In this document: piece after piece, positions 1-11,726 of the stretch
How positions within the stretch are numbered: the stretch's first letter is position 1
Layout of the letters: every line of letters begins with the position of its first letter
NCBI GenBank assembly: GCA_023853785.1
Contig: JAJIRX010000210.1
Location: forward strand, 1-25,747
Direction of reading: 5' to 3'
Source: Psilocybe azurescens
Lineage: Eukaryota > Basidiomycota > Agaricomycetes > Agaricales > Agrocybaceae
Length of the DNA: 25,747 nt
Position numbers and translations under genes: made by a program
The notes under the pieces: generated by a model
What the model was told of the DNA's origin: nothing
Seen by the model: only the letters and a program-made list of their open reading frames with translations
The model's database searches: none

Positions 1-1232
1 GGTATAGGCGAAATCGTATATACTCACTGATGGCCAATGGCGCTCAGAGAATCCATACGTGTCGCATCGGTAGAGATCAAGGTTGTGATTTTACCAACGC
101 TGTGCTCCGCACGAGACTTGCCAGACAAGCGCAGTGATTTTCGAAAAATATTGCCAATGATCTAGACGGAGTTAAAAATGGTAAGATCGACAAATTTTGC
201 ATGACTAACTGCTGTTCGAACGTATAGACCGGTGGTCATGCTGGCTATAAAGAAATGAGCCTAAATTTGTTCGATTTGCATGAGTCTGCGCACTCAGCAG
301 GTAGTGATTAGCCATCTACAGAAACATTAGTCAGGTCCATCCTATATCCAGAAGGTGATACTCACTATGCTGGCAGCCTCTGTTGAAGATCAGTTAAGTT
401 TAGTATAGCTCACACTATAGAAAATCACTGTGATTAACGCCTTACCTTGCATCACAAAGATGGCAAATGCGAGACCGATACCATATCCTACACCTCTAGG
501 CTGCGAAAAGCCTGCAGATGCTGCAGCATCGCGCTCTGACTGCGTCAATTTCGAAAACACGTAGGATTCAGTTAGCCAGGTAATCAGAACTTTGTTCACC
601 AGAGGAGTTGTCGTCTTCAAGGTATCTTTGGAAATAGATATCAGCACAGCATAAGTGACTATAGACCTATAGAGTGACAGACCAGAGGCCAGCAGCAGGA
701 GTCCTGCCCACCAGATGCGTCGAAAAATGTTTGATGAATAGCCTTGAAGACAGATTCATCATACAGCGGAGGGGTCTCTGGGGCCGGATCTGCCTCGGCA
801 CTTGCTGCTTTCTCTTCCTTCTCAGACTCAGCTGGAGGGTCAGCCAAATCGCGCATATAGCGGGGCCTTTTCTCTGAAGAACATCGTGAAAAGAAATTCT
901 GCTCTAGAGCATCGGTGAGGGTAGCTGTCTGACGAGACTCAGGCAGTTCCCAAAGGTCTAGAGAATCCAAATGAGCAATTTAAAAAATATAGTATGGCTT
1001 CAAGCTCGCCCTCTTTTCCAATGGTCTGGAAAAGCCGACATTGAGGAATGACCCAAGCCAGTGCAGTGTCAACCTAGATGTCCATCTAGCGCAGGGCATG
1101 CGTAAATCAACACGGCAGAGCACCGTAATTAACAATCACTTACGATGCGCGCTGTTCAGGTATAACGTTGCCTACACCAAAGCCGGGTGGCGCAGGTGGA
1201 GGATTAAACACGTATTTAAAAGGGACCTTCAT
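1..1232 (-). CDS. ABCC-family (MRP/YCF1-like) ABC transporter, N-terminal part, cut by the left edge
   Basis: The gene codes for the start of a full-size ABCC exporter, a membrane pump that moves conjugates or drugs with ATP. The visible part covers the cytosolic N-terminus and the first transmembrane domain; both ATPase domains lie outside the window. Proposed exons are 1144-1232, 1010-1085, 446-957, 366-379, 294-315, 210-244 and 28-161. Family landmarks in order are a proline-rich PPGFG stretch, NVGFSRPLE, DLWELP, KTTTPLVNKVL, MTTGLYVRTA, GNIFRKSLRLSG and ITTLISTDATR. The ATG at 1232 sits just before the proline-rich stretch, where basidiomycete relatives usually begin. Two frame problems exist: an A4 run near 1012-1015 (plus-strand T run) where five would restore PLEKEDLW across a GC-AG intron, and an A5 run (plus strand) at 723-727 where six would join two reading frames. 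Family assignment is secure; functionality is not. Confidence 0.85.
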
Positions 1233-2498
1233 GTACGAAAGGTTGCCGAGAGTGAGTGCGTCGGCTGGCGCGACTGTTGTGCTATGCGGTCGTCTGAGAA
1301 TTAAAACACTGAAGTGCGGTTGAGAGTAGACGTCTAGTGCTTTTATAAGTCAGTATGTGGGTAGTCGGTTTATATCATAGAATACCAAATGATCGTTGTT
1401 GATGATTGAAGATGGAAGTGAGAGAAGGAAAACAGGAATAAATTGTTACAGTGACACTGCTTGCCGAGAGCCGGCTTGTAGATGTTAAGCCGGTAGAAAT
1501 GGACTCGGAGGTACAAATCTAAGTATAATTTACGAGTATGACTCGACTTGGTTAGTTGCCGTAGTGGTATGGATTCAATCTGGAGTCATATCGATGTCGC
1601 ATCCGCGCTGTTCTCGTCTGCCACGACAGGGCCAAAGCCTACGAGCTACGTGCCAGGGCTCCACGTAGCTCAGATACTCAAGGTTGGTTGTCACTCCTAT
1701 TCAAACGTCTAAGTTCATTCCTGTTTCTGCCAAGTTCTCGAGACTCCGGGATTAAATCCCATATTGTTAGAGTTCCTATGGAGCTTGAACTATGAGGCCA
1801 ATTATAGGTTCTAACTTGCCGCCCTCGTATCACCGTGAAGGACATTTTGAATACATCCCGCGCAAAAAATAAAAAAGTAGTTCAAGCCAGTTCGAACGAG
1901 TAGAGTAATCCTGCGACACGTACCATACCTGATACGATCGGGTATCATTCCCGAGTACAGCCGTTCAAAAGCATATGTACCTGGGAGAAAAAGGGAGAAC
2001 TCAGTGCCACTCTACGCATTCCATTGAACCGCTTCGAACAGCTAAACTTGACGAATGAGCTCAGCAGAAATGACAAATCCTGATGTCGATCTTTGGAATT
2101 CACAGGGCAGGACAAAACGACAATCAATCTCAACAGGAGTGTGACGGGGTTGATATTGCCGCAGTTCGAGTTTCCACCAATTTTAACCGAGGACAATGTC
2201 GATGCATGAAGCTCCATGTGCATTACGTTTCCGCACATGCTTGGACGGACAAAGGGTCATGTCGTTGAGAAAAGGAGCATCGCGAGAGGTAGTGTTGGCA
2301 GATGTCAAGTAGCTGAACACCAGTCGGAGCTTTATGACAGCAATCCTCAGTTCGAAAGTAGTATCCATTGCACAAACCTTCATAACGTAGATCCCAAGAT
2401 ACGGAGATGATATGCATCGCCGGCTCTAGCGGGAGCTTAGATTAGCCTGAGATACACATACCTGTTTCATTGTCTGTGAATGAGCTATGGCTTGTTTG
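1233..2498. other. Intergenic stretch with no recognised gene
   Basis: This is the upstream region of the ABCC gene plus spacer. Short open frames occur on both strands around 1945-2417, but they overlap one another, show no recognisable motif and have no convincing splice pattern. I see no RNA gene here. Confidence 0.5.
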
Positions 2499-2501
2499 TT
2501 A

Positions 2502-3069
2502 GGGTGCGTTCGGATTCAGAATGTGAGCCACATTCTCACATTCTTTGATGGCATTCTCAGTCACATGACTGCTGCGTGATTTGAGTGTGACGGCCTAATT
2601 AGGATACGAGATAATCAATTTTTGACATCTAGTTTCTAAGATTCTAAGCACATCCTTTAGCACATCCCCATGTCTTCTGACTCTGGGATCTCTCTGGCAC
2701 TTAAGGGTGCTATTGCATTCTCTGCTTACTTTGTCTGCTTCAGTTTAGAATGCATTTTCAGGAGAGTTTTTAGGCACAAGAACAGGGTCCTGAGCCAGAA
2801 TTCTGAGTGGAAAAGAAGCAGTAGTCACAGAGGAAGCATTATATACCACAGTATTCTTTTCTGAGGTCTTTCAGTTGTATGTTTTAGCGATTTTGCAGAG
2901 ACACAGACTCAAGGTGATTGAAACCTAGAAGTGTCACATGATTTTTCCCGATTAGGGTGAACTAGTCACAAATTGTCACAGAAAGGCATGACCTGCATCA
3001 GAATGTGGACTTCCATTTTCGGACTCATAATGTGAGAATGTGGCTCACATTCTGAATCCGAACGCACCC
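2502..3069. mobile_element. Non-autonomous DNA transposon (MITE-like, PIF/Harbinger-type signature)
   Basis: Both ends carry the same inverted repeat of about 41 bases beginning GGGTGCGTTCGGATTC and continuing through GTGAGCCACATTC. The right copy at 3029-3069 is the reverse complement of the left copy at 2502-2542. The trinucleotide TTA flanks both sides (2499-2501 and 3070-3072), which is the target duplication typical of PIF/Harbinger elements. The 568-base interior has one 64-codon open frame (2670-2864) without transposase motifs, so the element must rely on a transposase from elsewhere. The superfamily call rests on the target duplication only; no transposase is available to confirm it. 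Confidence 0.85.
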
Positions 3070-3267
3070 TTAGATACTTCTCTTGCTCCTGGCAGTGCGG
3101 AGATGACCTTTCGGCAAGTCTTCGTACTGTTGAATTGGCTTGTGTTCAGGAAACACTCGAGTTTAGGAAAGCAAATCCTATCCTCTATATTTTTCTCCAT
3201 ACATTCCACTAACCGATTGGTTAACTCTTAAAAAACAGGGCCTGTAGCGTTGAAGTTCACCCACTAG

Positions 3268-4574
3268 TCAAGCTGCAGCCGCAATGACTTCCAACTCCTT
3301 AACACATCTTGCACATCGACAGTCGAAAAACCAATCCGCACCCAACTGTTTAGCCCTATCGATGACAGAAGGGCAGGTTTCGTCCACGTAGCTGATGCAC
3401 AGCTCTTCGCCAACACGGATATCTCTGAGCGCGTAGAACTGGATTCCGCGTTTGTCTCTAACTTTTTCAGGTTTGGGGAGCAGTCTGCAAGAGAGAGGTC
3501 AGAACATGATCTTCACGAGAGACACGACAAGAGATAATCACCGTGATTAAAATATGACCCGAATATGTAGGCTCCCCATCCCAGCATCTCACTCCCTTCG
3601 TCTTCTGTGGTCATATCCCAAATCCCGAATACATTTCCATGGTCGCGAGCCATTACGGCGCGGGCCTCCATAGATGAGCATAAGCAATCTCGCAATTTAT
3701 CTGCAAAAGCAAAAGACACCAAAGGCACAGACTCAGATCCTCCCCGCGGCGTCGATGTGCCACTGCGGGAACGATGCTGCGAGGAAAGAGAGGTCGCAAG
3801 GTGCCTCAAAAATCTGTATATCCGTATTCGAGAGGCCAGAATGTAAGGCTTTGAGGCCACAAGCGGGAGCTCGTTATCTTGTAGTTCCAGCATATCGGAC
3901 CACCGACCAGCGCCTGCACAATAACCATCCCTGCCAGAAGGGAGGTGGTCGAGGGCGGGGAACAGCGGGCTCACGTCCTCCGCAACCTTCCTAACAATCC
4001 CGTCGAGGACAAACCGTGCCGTGTCCATCTCGAACTCTGTCAACACCTCCACCCAGCCATTCCTGCATTCTTCGAGCGAAACATCTTCGGCCAGCATCCA
4101 CGCCTGATCCACGAACTCTGGGGTGACATCGGCGGCTGTGATATCGTCCAAGTATGCCAGCCGTGCAGCAGGCGCGACCTTTGTGCTGGGTTTCTGCCCC
4201 TGCTTACCCGGCTTAGCCATCTGCGTCATGAGTCTCTCGAACACCCCGTTCATCTCCGTCCACCACCCGATCCCCTGCCCTTCGAAAAGTTCATTCTCCT
4301 GTACGCAGACATCACGGCACGCCTCAGAGCAGAACCACACCCCACCTGCACCCTTGCTGTCCTCCCCTAGCTTGACACTCCACTTGCTCTTTCCACTCTC
4401 AAACGCATACGCGAAACAGGTCGCGCATACCTCCCGTCTAAATTTCCAGAAAATCACTGTCGCATAGGGCGCCGAGCAAAACAAAACTGGTGTCCCTTCG
4501 GGTATCTCTTCTCGTGCGAATGCACTCCGTCCGCCGTAAGGAGTGGGCAAGATATGGTATAACGAAACAGCCAT
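3268..4574 (-). CDS. SET-domain protein with MYND-like zinc finger (SMYD/SET6-like), frame broken near the end
   Basis: This is a predicted protein-lysine methyltransferase of the split-SET class, about 415 residues. Exon 1 (3542-4574) starts at the first ATG and gives the N-terminal SET part (PYGGRSAFA), then a zinc cluster with Cys50, Cys53, Cys82, Cys86 and Cys90. A 57-base intron (3485-3541) with GT..AG ends follows SYFNH, and exon 2 (3268-3484) continues DCSPN. It then reads RDIRVGEELCISY and a post-SET cluster FDCRCARC, ending at TGA 3268-3270. The NHxCSPN and GEELCISY motifs form the S-adenosylmethionine and substrate pocket in this family. Between them the frame is off by one at an A5 run in the coding sense (plus 3463-3467 is T5); six bases would join the motifs. 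As written, exon 2 runs in a wrong frame to a nearby stop. The substrate is unknown. Confidence 0.85.
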
Positions 4575-5409
4575 CTGAAGTCTAGGTTCTAGTTGTTCTA
4601 TCGATGTTGTTGAAACGAGTAACAGATGCTGGGAAGATTATGTGCTGGCAAAATACCGAAGATATGGTTTAAGTGTTTTTTGACATGTCGCACGTTGCTC
4701 GGGCGTCTTTCCTAGATGTTCCGGACAACGTCAAGCTCATTGTTCATGACAAAGTTGAGGCGAGTGTCGATCGCGATGCTGCCGCATGAAAACTTCGGTC
4801 CATCAATAATACGGCCCGCATTTTCCGCCTGACGACTTGCCATCGGCGTGGCTGCGTCCCAACTGCGTCCGCGACTTGTCTGCGATAGCGACGGACTGCT
4901 GGCTATAGGCTCTGAATAAAGATACAATACGAGCCTTATTATCAGCCACGCATTTATATGTGTAATTCATTCAACAGGAAGTGGTAGAATAGCAAGCAAG
5001 CTCGACTCGAATGCGATGGAAGTCAAAAAGTTCGAAGTAGCGCTACAAATGGAGAGAACGGGTGCAGGACAAGAGGAAGTGGGAAGGGGGAAAGCAGTTT
5101 ACACAGATCAACAAAACATGAACGACGATGAAACAGACAAGATGCAGATGGATGCAAAAGATATGTGGGGTATGTAGTATGTGAGGTAAAGAAAGGGCTC
5201 GGTGGTACATAATAAAAGCAGAGGATGCAGTCCGGAGTGTTGGGTTAAGCAAGGAATAAGTAGAAATAGATGATTGGTAGGAATAAATAACTGAGCGTAG
5301 TAAATGTCGTGATGTTGACGAGAACACGGAGGTCATAACCGGGAAATGGGCATGTATAAATGATGTTCATAACCGTGGAATCGGAGTATTAGCGCCTGCG
5401 CAGTCCGTT
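4575..5409. other. Spacer between the SET gene and the RING-finger gene
   Basis: It contains the upstream region of the SET gene and the 3' flank of the RING gene. A 71-codon frame on the minus strand (4712-4927) and a 97-codon frame (5043-5336) have no family motif, and I do not call them genes. Confidence 0.45.
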
Positions 5410-7736
5410 CTACATTGTATCAGTTGAATCATACAATGCGGGCCCTGACCATAAAGCATTTAGGCCATCCAGAATCCGAGAAATTATGAAGGCGTCCAAC
5501 ATCTCTGAGGAGGCTCCGGAGATTCGGAGCGGTGTCGTCGGTGACCACGACTTGACGGCCTCGTAGGTGGCACTTCCGCAGTACTCACAGTCTCCACATC
5601 CAACATCCCCCCTCAATGTCTGCCTCTCATCCTCGCGCATGCCCTCATAAATCGAGGATTGAACCTCCTCCCAATCTAACGATATGCTCGAAGTTGCCAT
5701 GAGGTGTACGAGAACCTCAAGAAGAACCGTGGCTATCCTTGTTAAGCGCCTATTGCTTGTCAGCACCGCGAAGTCAGGAGTCGAGGAGGGTACAGAGAGG
5801 TAGGAGGACGACGAGGAGTGCCGAAGACTCGGTGTGCTTCTGGATCTCACCAACGCTCGTGACATTGTACTGGGCGGCCCACCTTGAGGTCGGATCCTGG
5901 ACGTGGCATTATCCGCAATACCTGGTCTGAGGAGGTTGGGCGTTGACACTTTTCCGGATGTTCCAGAATTGACATTTTGGGCGCTTGAGAACACCGCATC
6001 CGGGAGGGGGTAAATAATTATTCACCTCATTAAGCAAGTTATCCATATACATAGAAGGCGAAGGGGGAATGGAAGGGGACGATCTGTCGTCCACAGGGTT
6101 CGGAGACGTTAGACGCGATGCCAGATCGAATCTTGTCCTCTGTTCTTCATGCTCAGGGGTTCTCAAAAGACGGATTGACGACGTCATCATTGACATGTCT
6201 GTGGCGGCGGGAGAGTTTGGAGCGGTAATTGCAAATGACGCCGATCCTGGGTATTCCTCTTCCGGAAATTGAAACCGAACGGTGCTCGAGTTGTTGGTTC
6301 CAGGATATATCGCCTGTGTACGGAGAGATGTGTCGCGCTCATTGGGACTACCTGAGGCGTCTACCTCCTGCGTCTCATGGCCGAACAACGTCTGGTAGAG
6401 CGGGGCCGAAGATCCAACAATCCGTATGGGCTCCTCCGGGCCCCCTTCTGATTCTTCATCATCTGATCCAGCACCTGTCGAAACATGAGATCTTCTTGGA
6501 CTAGGAGGAGGAGACCAATCAGAGTCACTGGCAGAAGAAGGAGCGAGTTCTGGCATGGCAGAAATCTGCTCGAATGAGTGGATCCCTAGGGTATTTGAGC
6601 CATCAGAACGTTCGAAAGAATGAATGGCGGTGCCAGTTCCATATTGAGTTTCAACGCGATGCCCGTAGTGAGTCGGTGACCATAAGATCAAAGGGCTGGG
6701 AGACTTTGAGCCTGGCGGAGACCTTGAGCCTAAGGAAGACCTCGAAGGCGAGGGGGCCTCGAGGCGGGTTGAATTTGTATCTCGGGGGTGGCCAGGTTGT
6801 CAGGAAGGGGTGGTATGAATAAATCCGAGTCGTGAGCGCGGCGTAGTCGGATAACCTGCTCTCTGAGATCGTTCATTTCGCGGCGGAAATCCACAACCTC
6901 GCTCTCCATAAGACTGTACTGTGACGGAGTACATGTTAATTGGGGGTCGTTTCGAAAAAGAAAAACTCAGCTACATTTCTAAGAAAGACATGCGTGAGTT
7001 AACTACAAGGAAACGTGGTTCAAATCCACTTACGGATCACGACGCATCAAGCCGCCGATGTGATCTTCTATATATTTTCTTTCATCGTCCATTTCCTCTG
7101 ACTGGCGACGAAGAAAGTTGTTCTCGTTATTCAAAGTATCAATTTGATCACTCAGATCGTGGGTAAGCTGAGTCTGAGTATTCTGGCCAGAACACTTCGA
7201 ATCGATTGCGATCTTCAGCAAACCTGAGCTAATTGATAAATCGCGAAACTAGAAAAAGATAGAGTATTTAGTCCAGTCACAACTTCCATTCTATCGAAGA
7301 GATCGTACTTGTGATCCGGGTTGTAAGTCCAAGAAACTGCGCGTCGTGTCGTATAGATGCCTCATGTAATGAAGGCCTGTGATGGCGTTTACCTCTGACA
7401 TGGCTTCCTGAAGCCAATCACCTCTCTGAATATTGGTATAAATCGGCGGTTGTGGTGGACCATTGACCCCTAGATTGCATAATCTGGAGAACATAAGGGC
7501 GTCATACCCTGCGCCGCAGATTTGGCAATTAGGGCGGCCGTCATTTAGGCAACTATGAGCGTAAATGTCAACCACATTGTCTGGGAAGAGAATACACTAT
7601 GCCAGTACCTCAGACAAAGCGTGTGACCGCATTGTATAGAGTAAGGAGACTTGCGATCTTCTAATCGCCCGAAGGGTTCAAAACATGCTCGACAGAGCGC
7701 TCCGGCGCCTAAATAACCGCGGTGCGTGATGTCCAT
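5410..7736 (-). CDS. RING-finger (C3HC4) protein with coiled coil and long serine/proline-rich tail
   Basis: This is a probable E3 ubiquitin ligase, about 697 residues. Exons read as 7609-7736, 7309-7552, 7034-7248 and 5410-6913. The RING has Cys15, Cys18, Cys36, His38, Cys41, Cys44, Cys52 and Cys55, which is C3HC4 spacing completed only after splicing the 56-base first intron. Exons 3 and 4 hold a charged heptad-like coiled coil (for example NNENNFLRRQSEEMDDERKY). The tail is low-complexity serine/proline, then a C-terminal block with the tetracysteine CGDCEYC. Inside exon 4 the frame changes twice: one base is missing in one of two plus-strand G5 runs (6752-6756 or 6784-6788), and one is extra in the G5 run at 6006-6010. 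Ignoring these, one frame runs to TAG 5410-5412. The third intron (6914-7033, 120 bases) is longer than its neighbours and may hide a small exon. The substrate is unknown. Confidence 0.75.
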
Positions 7737-8419
7737 CGTCTAGGCAACTGGTCCGACTCAAAAGGTTGGATTACAAGAGGGAAAGCTAATGAGATGCTTA
7801 CCAGATGTTGCTGATTGTGGAAACGGTGTTGAAGATGACTCGAAAGAGTGGCAGAGAAAACCTGGGCGGAAAGCCACTGAACAGTTGGGCGGGGATTGAT
7901 ATGAGTCACCCATCGTCACCTACAGTCAGAGTGGCTAAAAATAGAGGTCATATGATGAAAAAAATACTTGGAACACTGATACGTGTCCTAGTATACCCGT
8001 GCGAGGCATCTTGCACGACCCATCATATTCCAGAACATTCAGGCGAAGTGGCGACTTAATAAGCAAGCAAGGGCAGACATGAGTGACACTGAGAGGGTCA
8101 ATGTTGAATGGAAGTCCACAAAATCAAGAGAGCAGCCTGAAAAGACTTACTGATAGGAGTTCATTCATTTTTCGGAAAGGGGTGTGATAATATATCTCTT
8201 TCATGAGAAATTGAATCTTGTAAGACTGATTATCTCCTACATTTTGGCAGGGAGACTGGAAGTGCAAATAACCAACGAAATTTGTTACAGAGGGTGAGAA
8301 ATTGCAGAGACATAAACAGTAAGAAATAAATCCGTTTGCTGAATTCGTATTCCCATCAAACAGATGTGAATCCAAGTATTGCAGCAAAGAGAAAAGTCCT
8401 CAAAAGAAGAGGGAATCCC
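7737..8419. other. Spacer between the RING gene and the U2 snRNA gene
   Basis: It contains the upstream region of the RING gene and the 3' flank of the U2 gene. Open frames at 7805-8059 and 8124-8387 lack motifs and plausible splice context. Nothing further is recognised. Confidence 0.45.
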
Positions 8420-8601
8420 CCGACGACACAAGCCATTAGTGCAGCGGCAAGGTCATCGCGTCCAAGGGGTGCAAGCAGAGCCCGAGGAGCTGGGGCGGCA
8501 AAAATAAGATAACCATGAATGGAGCCGGTGGCTCCATAATAGTGGTTAAACTATTAAGAACAGATACTACACTTGATCTAAGCCAAAAGGCCAGAGTGGT
8601 A
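8420..8601 (-). ncRNA. U2 spliceosomal small nuclear RNA
   Basis: U2 RNA pairs with the intron branch point during splicing. On the minus strand the 5' domain reads GGCCTTTTGGCTTAGATCAA and then GTGTAGTATCTGTTCTT, the universally conserved U2 core; the GUAGUA branch-point-binding element is at 8565-8570. Stem IIa is formed by 8551-8555 with 8538-8542 (AATAG/CTATT). Stem IIb is a perfect 8-base hairpin (8530-8537 with 8519-8526). The Sm-binding site TATTTTTG is at 8499-8506. The 3' stem-loops follow, ending near the CGTC pairing strand around 8421. Total length of about 182 bases fits the family. Both ends are estimates, within a few bases. The 5' end is placed by alignment of spacing to other U2 RNAs. 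Confidence 0.93.
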
Positions 8602-8628
8602 AAGAATCCAAATTATTCGCCTTTCGAC

Positions 8629-8634
8629 TATATA
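8629..8634 (-). promoter_or_regulatory. TATA box of the U2 snRNA gene
   Basis: TATATA on the minus strand is centred about 31 bases upstream of the predicted U2 5' end. That is the usual spacing for a TATA element. The element is inferred from position only. Confidence 0.5.
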
Positions 8635-8758
8635 CTTTTCAGAAAGCGCACGGACCAAATCACGTGTACAATGAAAATGATGATCAAGGGGGTACCATTT
8701 TTGGTTATTTGTGGCGTGGGCGGAACAGTGCGTGTGTCGGATCGGGGTACGACATGAG

Positions 8759-9020
8759 CATCAGCAAATCCGCGAAATTCTGATTTAGCATTATTGTTTG
8801 GACCTAGCAAGAAATAGCAATATATAGCAATTCAAATGTTTATGAGATTGTTACAATATTATGACCTCATAATATATTTGCTTGTATTGTCTTATAATAG
8901 CTTAACAATTTTAATCTCTGAGGTTTATAATATTACAATGATCTTGTATTGCAATATATTGCTATTTCTTGCTAGGTCCAAACAATAATGCTAAATCAGA
9001 ATTTCCCAGATTTGCTGATG
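8759..9020. repeat. AT-rich foldback (long inverted repeat), MITE-like
   Basis: The arms are 8759-8831 and 8948-9020, about 73 bases each, and are nearly perfect reverse complements (shared core TTAGCATTATTGTTTGGACC). The interior is very AT-rich and partly self-complementary as well: the segment around 8850-8875 pairs with one around 8918-8940. Mismatches are concentrated at the outer tips and the centre. The string ATGAG lies at both outer edges but overlaps the repeat ends, so a target duplication is not certain. There is no coding capacity. It is probably a small non-autonomous element, and it lies 160 bases upstream of the U2 start. Confidence 0.85.
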
Positions 9021-10637
9021 AGCCTGACTAGAAGGGCCTGAGACCATTTACACGATTTGTACAAGTAGTCGACTACAAGTCTGTAACTTGAAAGACAATA
9101 TCCGGTTTTAATTAAAAAGAAATTTTCATTAGATATCTTAAGTGCATCTTTGAGAAGCAGGTTAGATCGTGTGTAACCTATACTTATGGCGGAACAGAAA
9201 TAAGTAGAGGGCCACATATTATACATCTAACGAGCCGTAACCAGTCAACCCACCGTCGTTTGACTATTGTGGAGTGCCCCCAAAACAAAGCCTGTGCCGA
9301 AACGCCAACCCATCTCACAAAGACATTCATTGGAAGACATTTACACTCTTTGGCCTGCATTCAAAGTTCGTCCGTCATATGTACGCAAACGAGGGATATG
9401 GGACAGCTGGGAAAGATTTCCTGTCACGAATATATGCGATTACCATCGGCTGAAGCAAAAGGATTCTCTTCTACCCTTCGCCTTTGCCAGGATCATGGGC
9501 TATAATGAATGACGTTTCCCGCTCCTTTTCGTGCCAATTTTCTTGGGTGTGTTGGTAGCTTAGAACACCAACTTTAGCTCAATATTTCATAGGAGCTATG
9601 GCTCACAGACCCTGGCAGGATAGGAACAAGTCCACTATCCTCATCTATCGAACTACTCAAGCAAGCGCTCACGAAATCTACGGTAAAAGTAAGACCAGAA
9701 AGAGAAGTTCCAGGCAAAGCTACATAGAGCAGAGGCCATTTTTTCTGAAGACGAACACTGAATTATTCCGACCCATTATAGCACACTGCGATAACCATAA
9801 CCTGTGATAACCAATGGCCCGGGCCATTCACCAACAGGACTATAGAATATTTGGGCGTCACTTGGTTTAGTGGTCGATCCGTGATTATTCGGTAATCTGG
9901 ATTGTGTATCCCCACGGAAAATTCATCTCACGCATTTACTATTAAAACCATCTTAAGTACTGGTATGAGACTGGATTTCCCTAGCTCCGCACCACTCCTC
10001 GAGTCTTCCACTACTTGGTTTGTATACCCTTATTGTCTTCGTTCATCTCAACTAATTCTTCCCTGATCCAGCACTGCTGCCCATCTGGATCGAATGTGTA
10101 CTCAAATCATATCAGAATACGTCAGGTGCTCCAATAAGCCCAAGCACAAGTACTCTCAGGAGTGTTGCTGTAACGAAGACAGTAAACTAAGCCTTATGCA
10201 CTTATGCACATGTCAAGTCATAGCTAATTGACGCTTTCAGGCATTTGGTGTGAGCGTTCCACCTTATACGACAACTTAAAGACGGGAATGAAGATCCCTT
10301 GCGTAATTTGCAATCATATCAGGATCACTCATAATTTTACGCCCTCTGCCTACTTTAGATTTCGGTGCCGATGCCCTTTTGTTGAGGTCAAGGTTGAACG
10401 CTGAGGTATTAAAGCAAAGAAGAATGGGGACCAGAGTATACAATTATATTGTCGTCAAGGACATGAATATAGAGAGGAAAGTGGGCAAATCCGTAGTTAA
10501 AGTCGAAGTCGAGGCGATCTAGTTTTTCCCACAGTTAATTACCGTTTTATCTAATCTGATCCCCCTCATCCGACCAACTCCGAAACCCTCGACCTTCTCG
10601 CTCGGCTCTCCTCTTTCATTCACCTCGTTACCCCCAG
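9021..10637. other. Long spacer upstream of triosephosphate isomerase, no recognised gene
   Basis: Short plus-strand frames at 9260-9512 and 9598-9807 have no known motif. On the minus strand, 10276-10400 could be a 3'-terminal exon (acceptor ATACCTCAG, then a basic peptide with GRGRK), but no matching upstream exon was found. The last 60 bases (about 10575-10637) are pyrimidine-rich, as is common just before strongly expressed fungal genes. Confidence 0.4.
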
Positions 10638-10685
10638 GTAAGTATTAAAAGGACGTATAGAGTCCCAATTCTCATCCTCTACCAG
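10638..10685 (+). other. Putative 5' UTR intron of the triosephosphate isomerase gene
   Basis: It has a strong donor (CCAG|GTAAGT) and acceptor (CTACCAG), is 48 bases long and ends 20 bases before the start codon. It follows a CT-rich stretch that probably contains the transcription start. No transcript is available to confirm it. Confidence 0.5.
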
Positions 10686-10705
10686 ATATCACCACATTTG
10701 ACAAA

Positions 10706-11726
<1,021 letters not shown>

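Noticed and set aside
1945..2417. Cluster of overlapping short frames on both strands
   Set aside because: They overlap each other in several frames, which is typical of non-coding sequence, and none shows a family motif.
2670..2864. 64-codon frame inside the transposable element
   Set aside because: No transposase motif; the element is too short to be autonomous.
4712..4927. 71-codon minus-strand frame
   Set aside because: No motif, no splice partners and no promoter evidence; length is within chance expectation.
7000..7035. tRNA-like T-arm (GTGGTTCAAATCCAC)
   Set aside because: It lies across the donor region of an intron in the RING gene; no A box, anticodon arm or acceptor stem can be formed around it.
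9260..9807. Three plus-strand frames of 69-81 codons
   Set aside because: Two overlap in different frames and none resembles a known protein; no introns or conserved motifs link them.
10276..10400. Possible 3'-terminal exon on the minus strand upstream of triosephosphate isomerase
   Set aside because: The acceptor and basic peptide look plausible, but no upstream exon or start was found, and the area overlaps the promoter of the isomerase gene.
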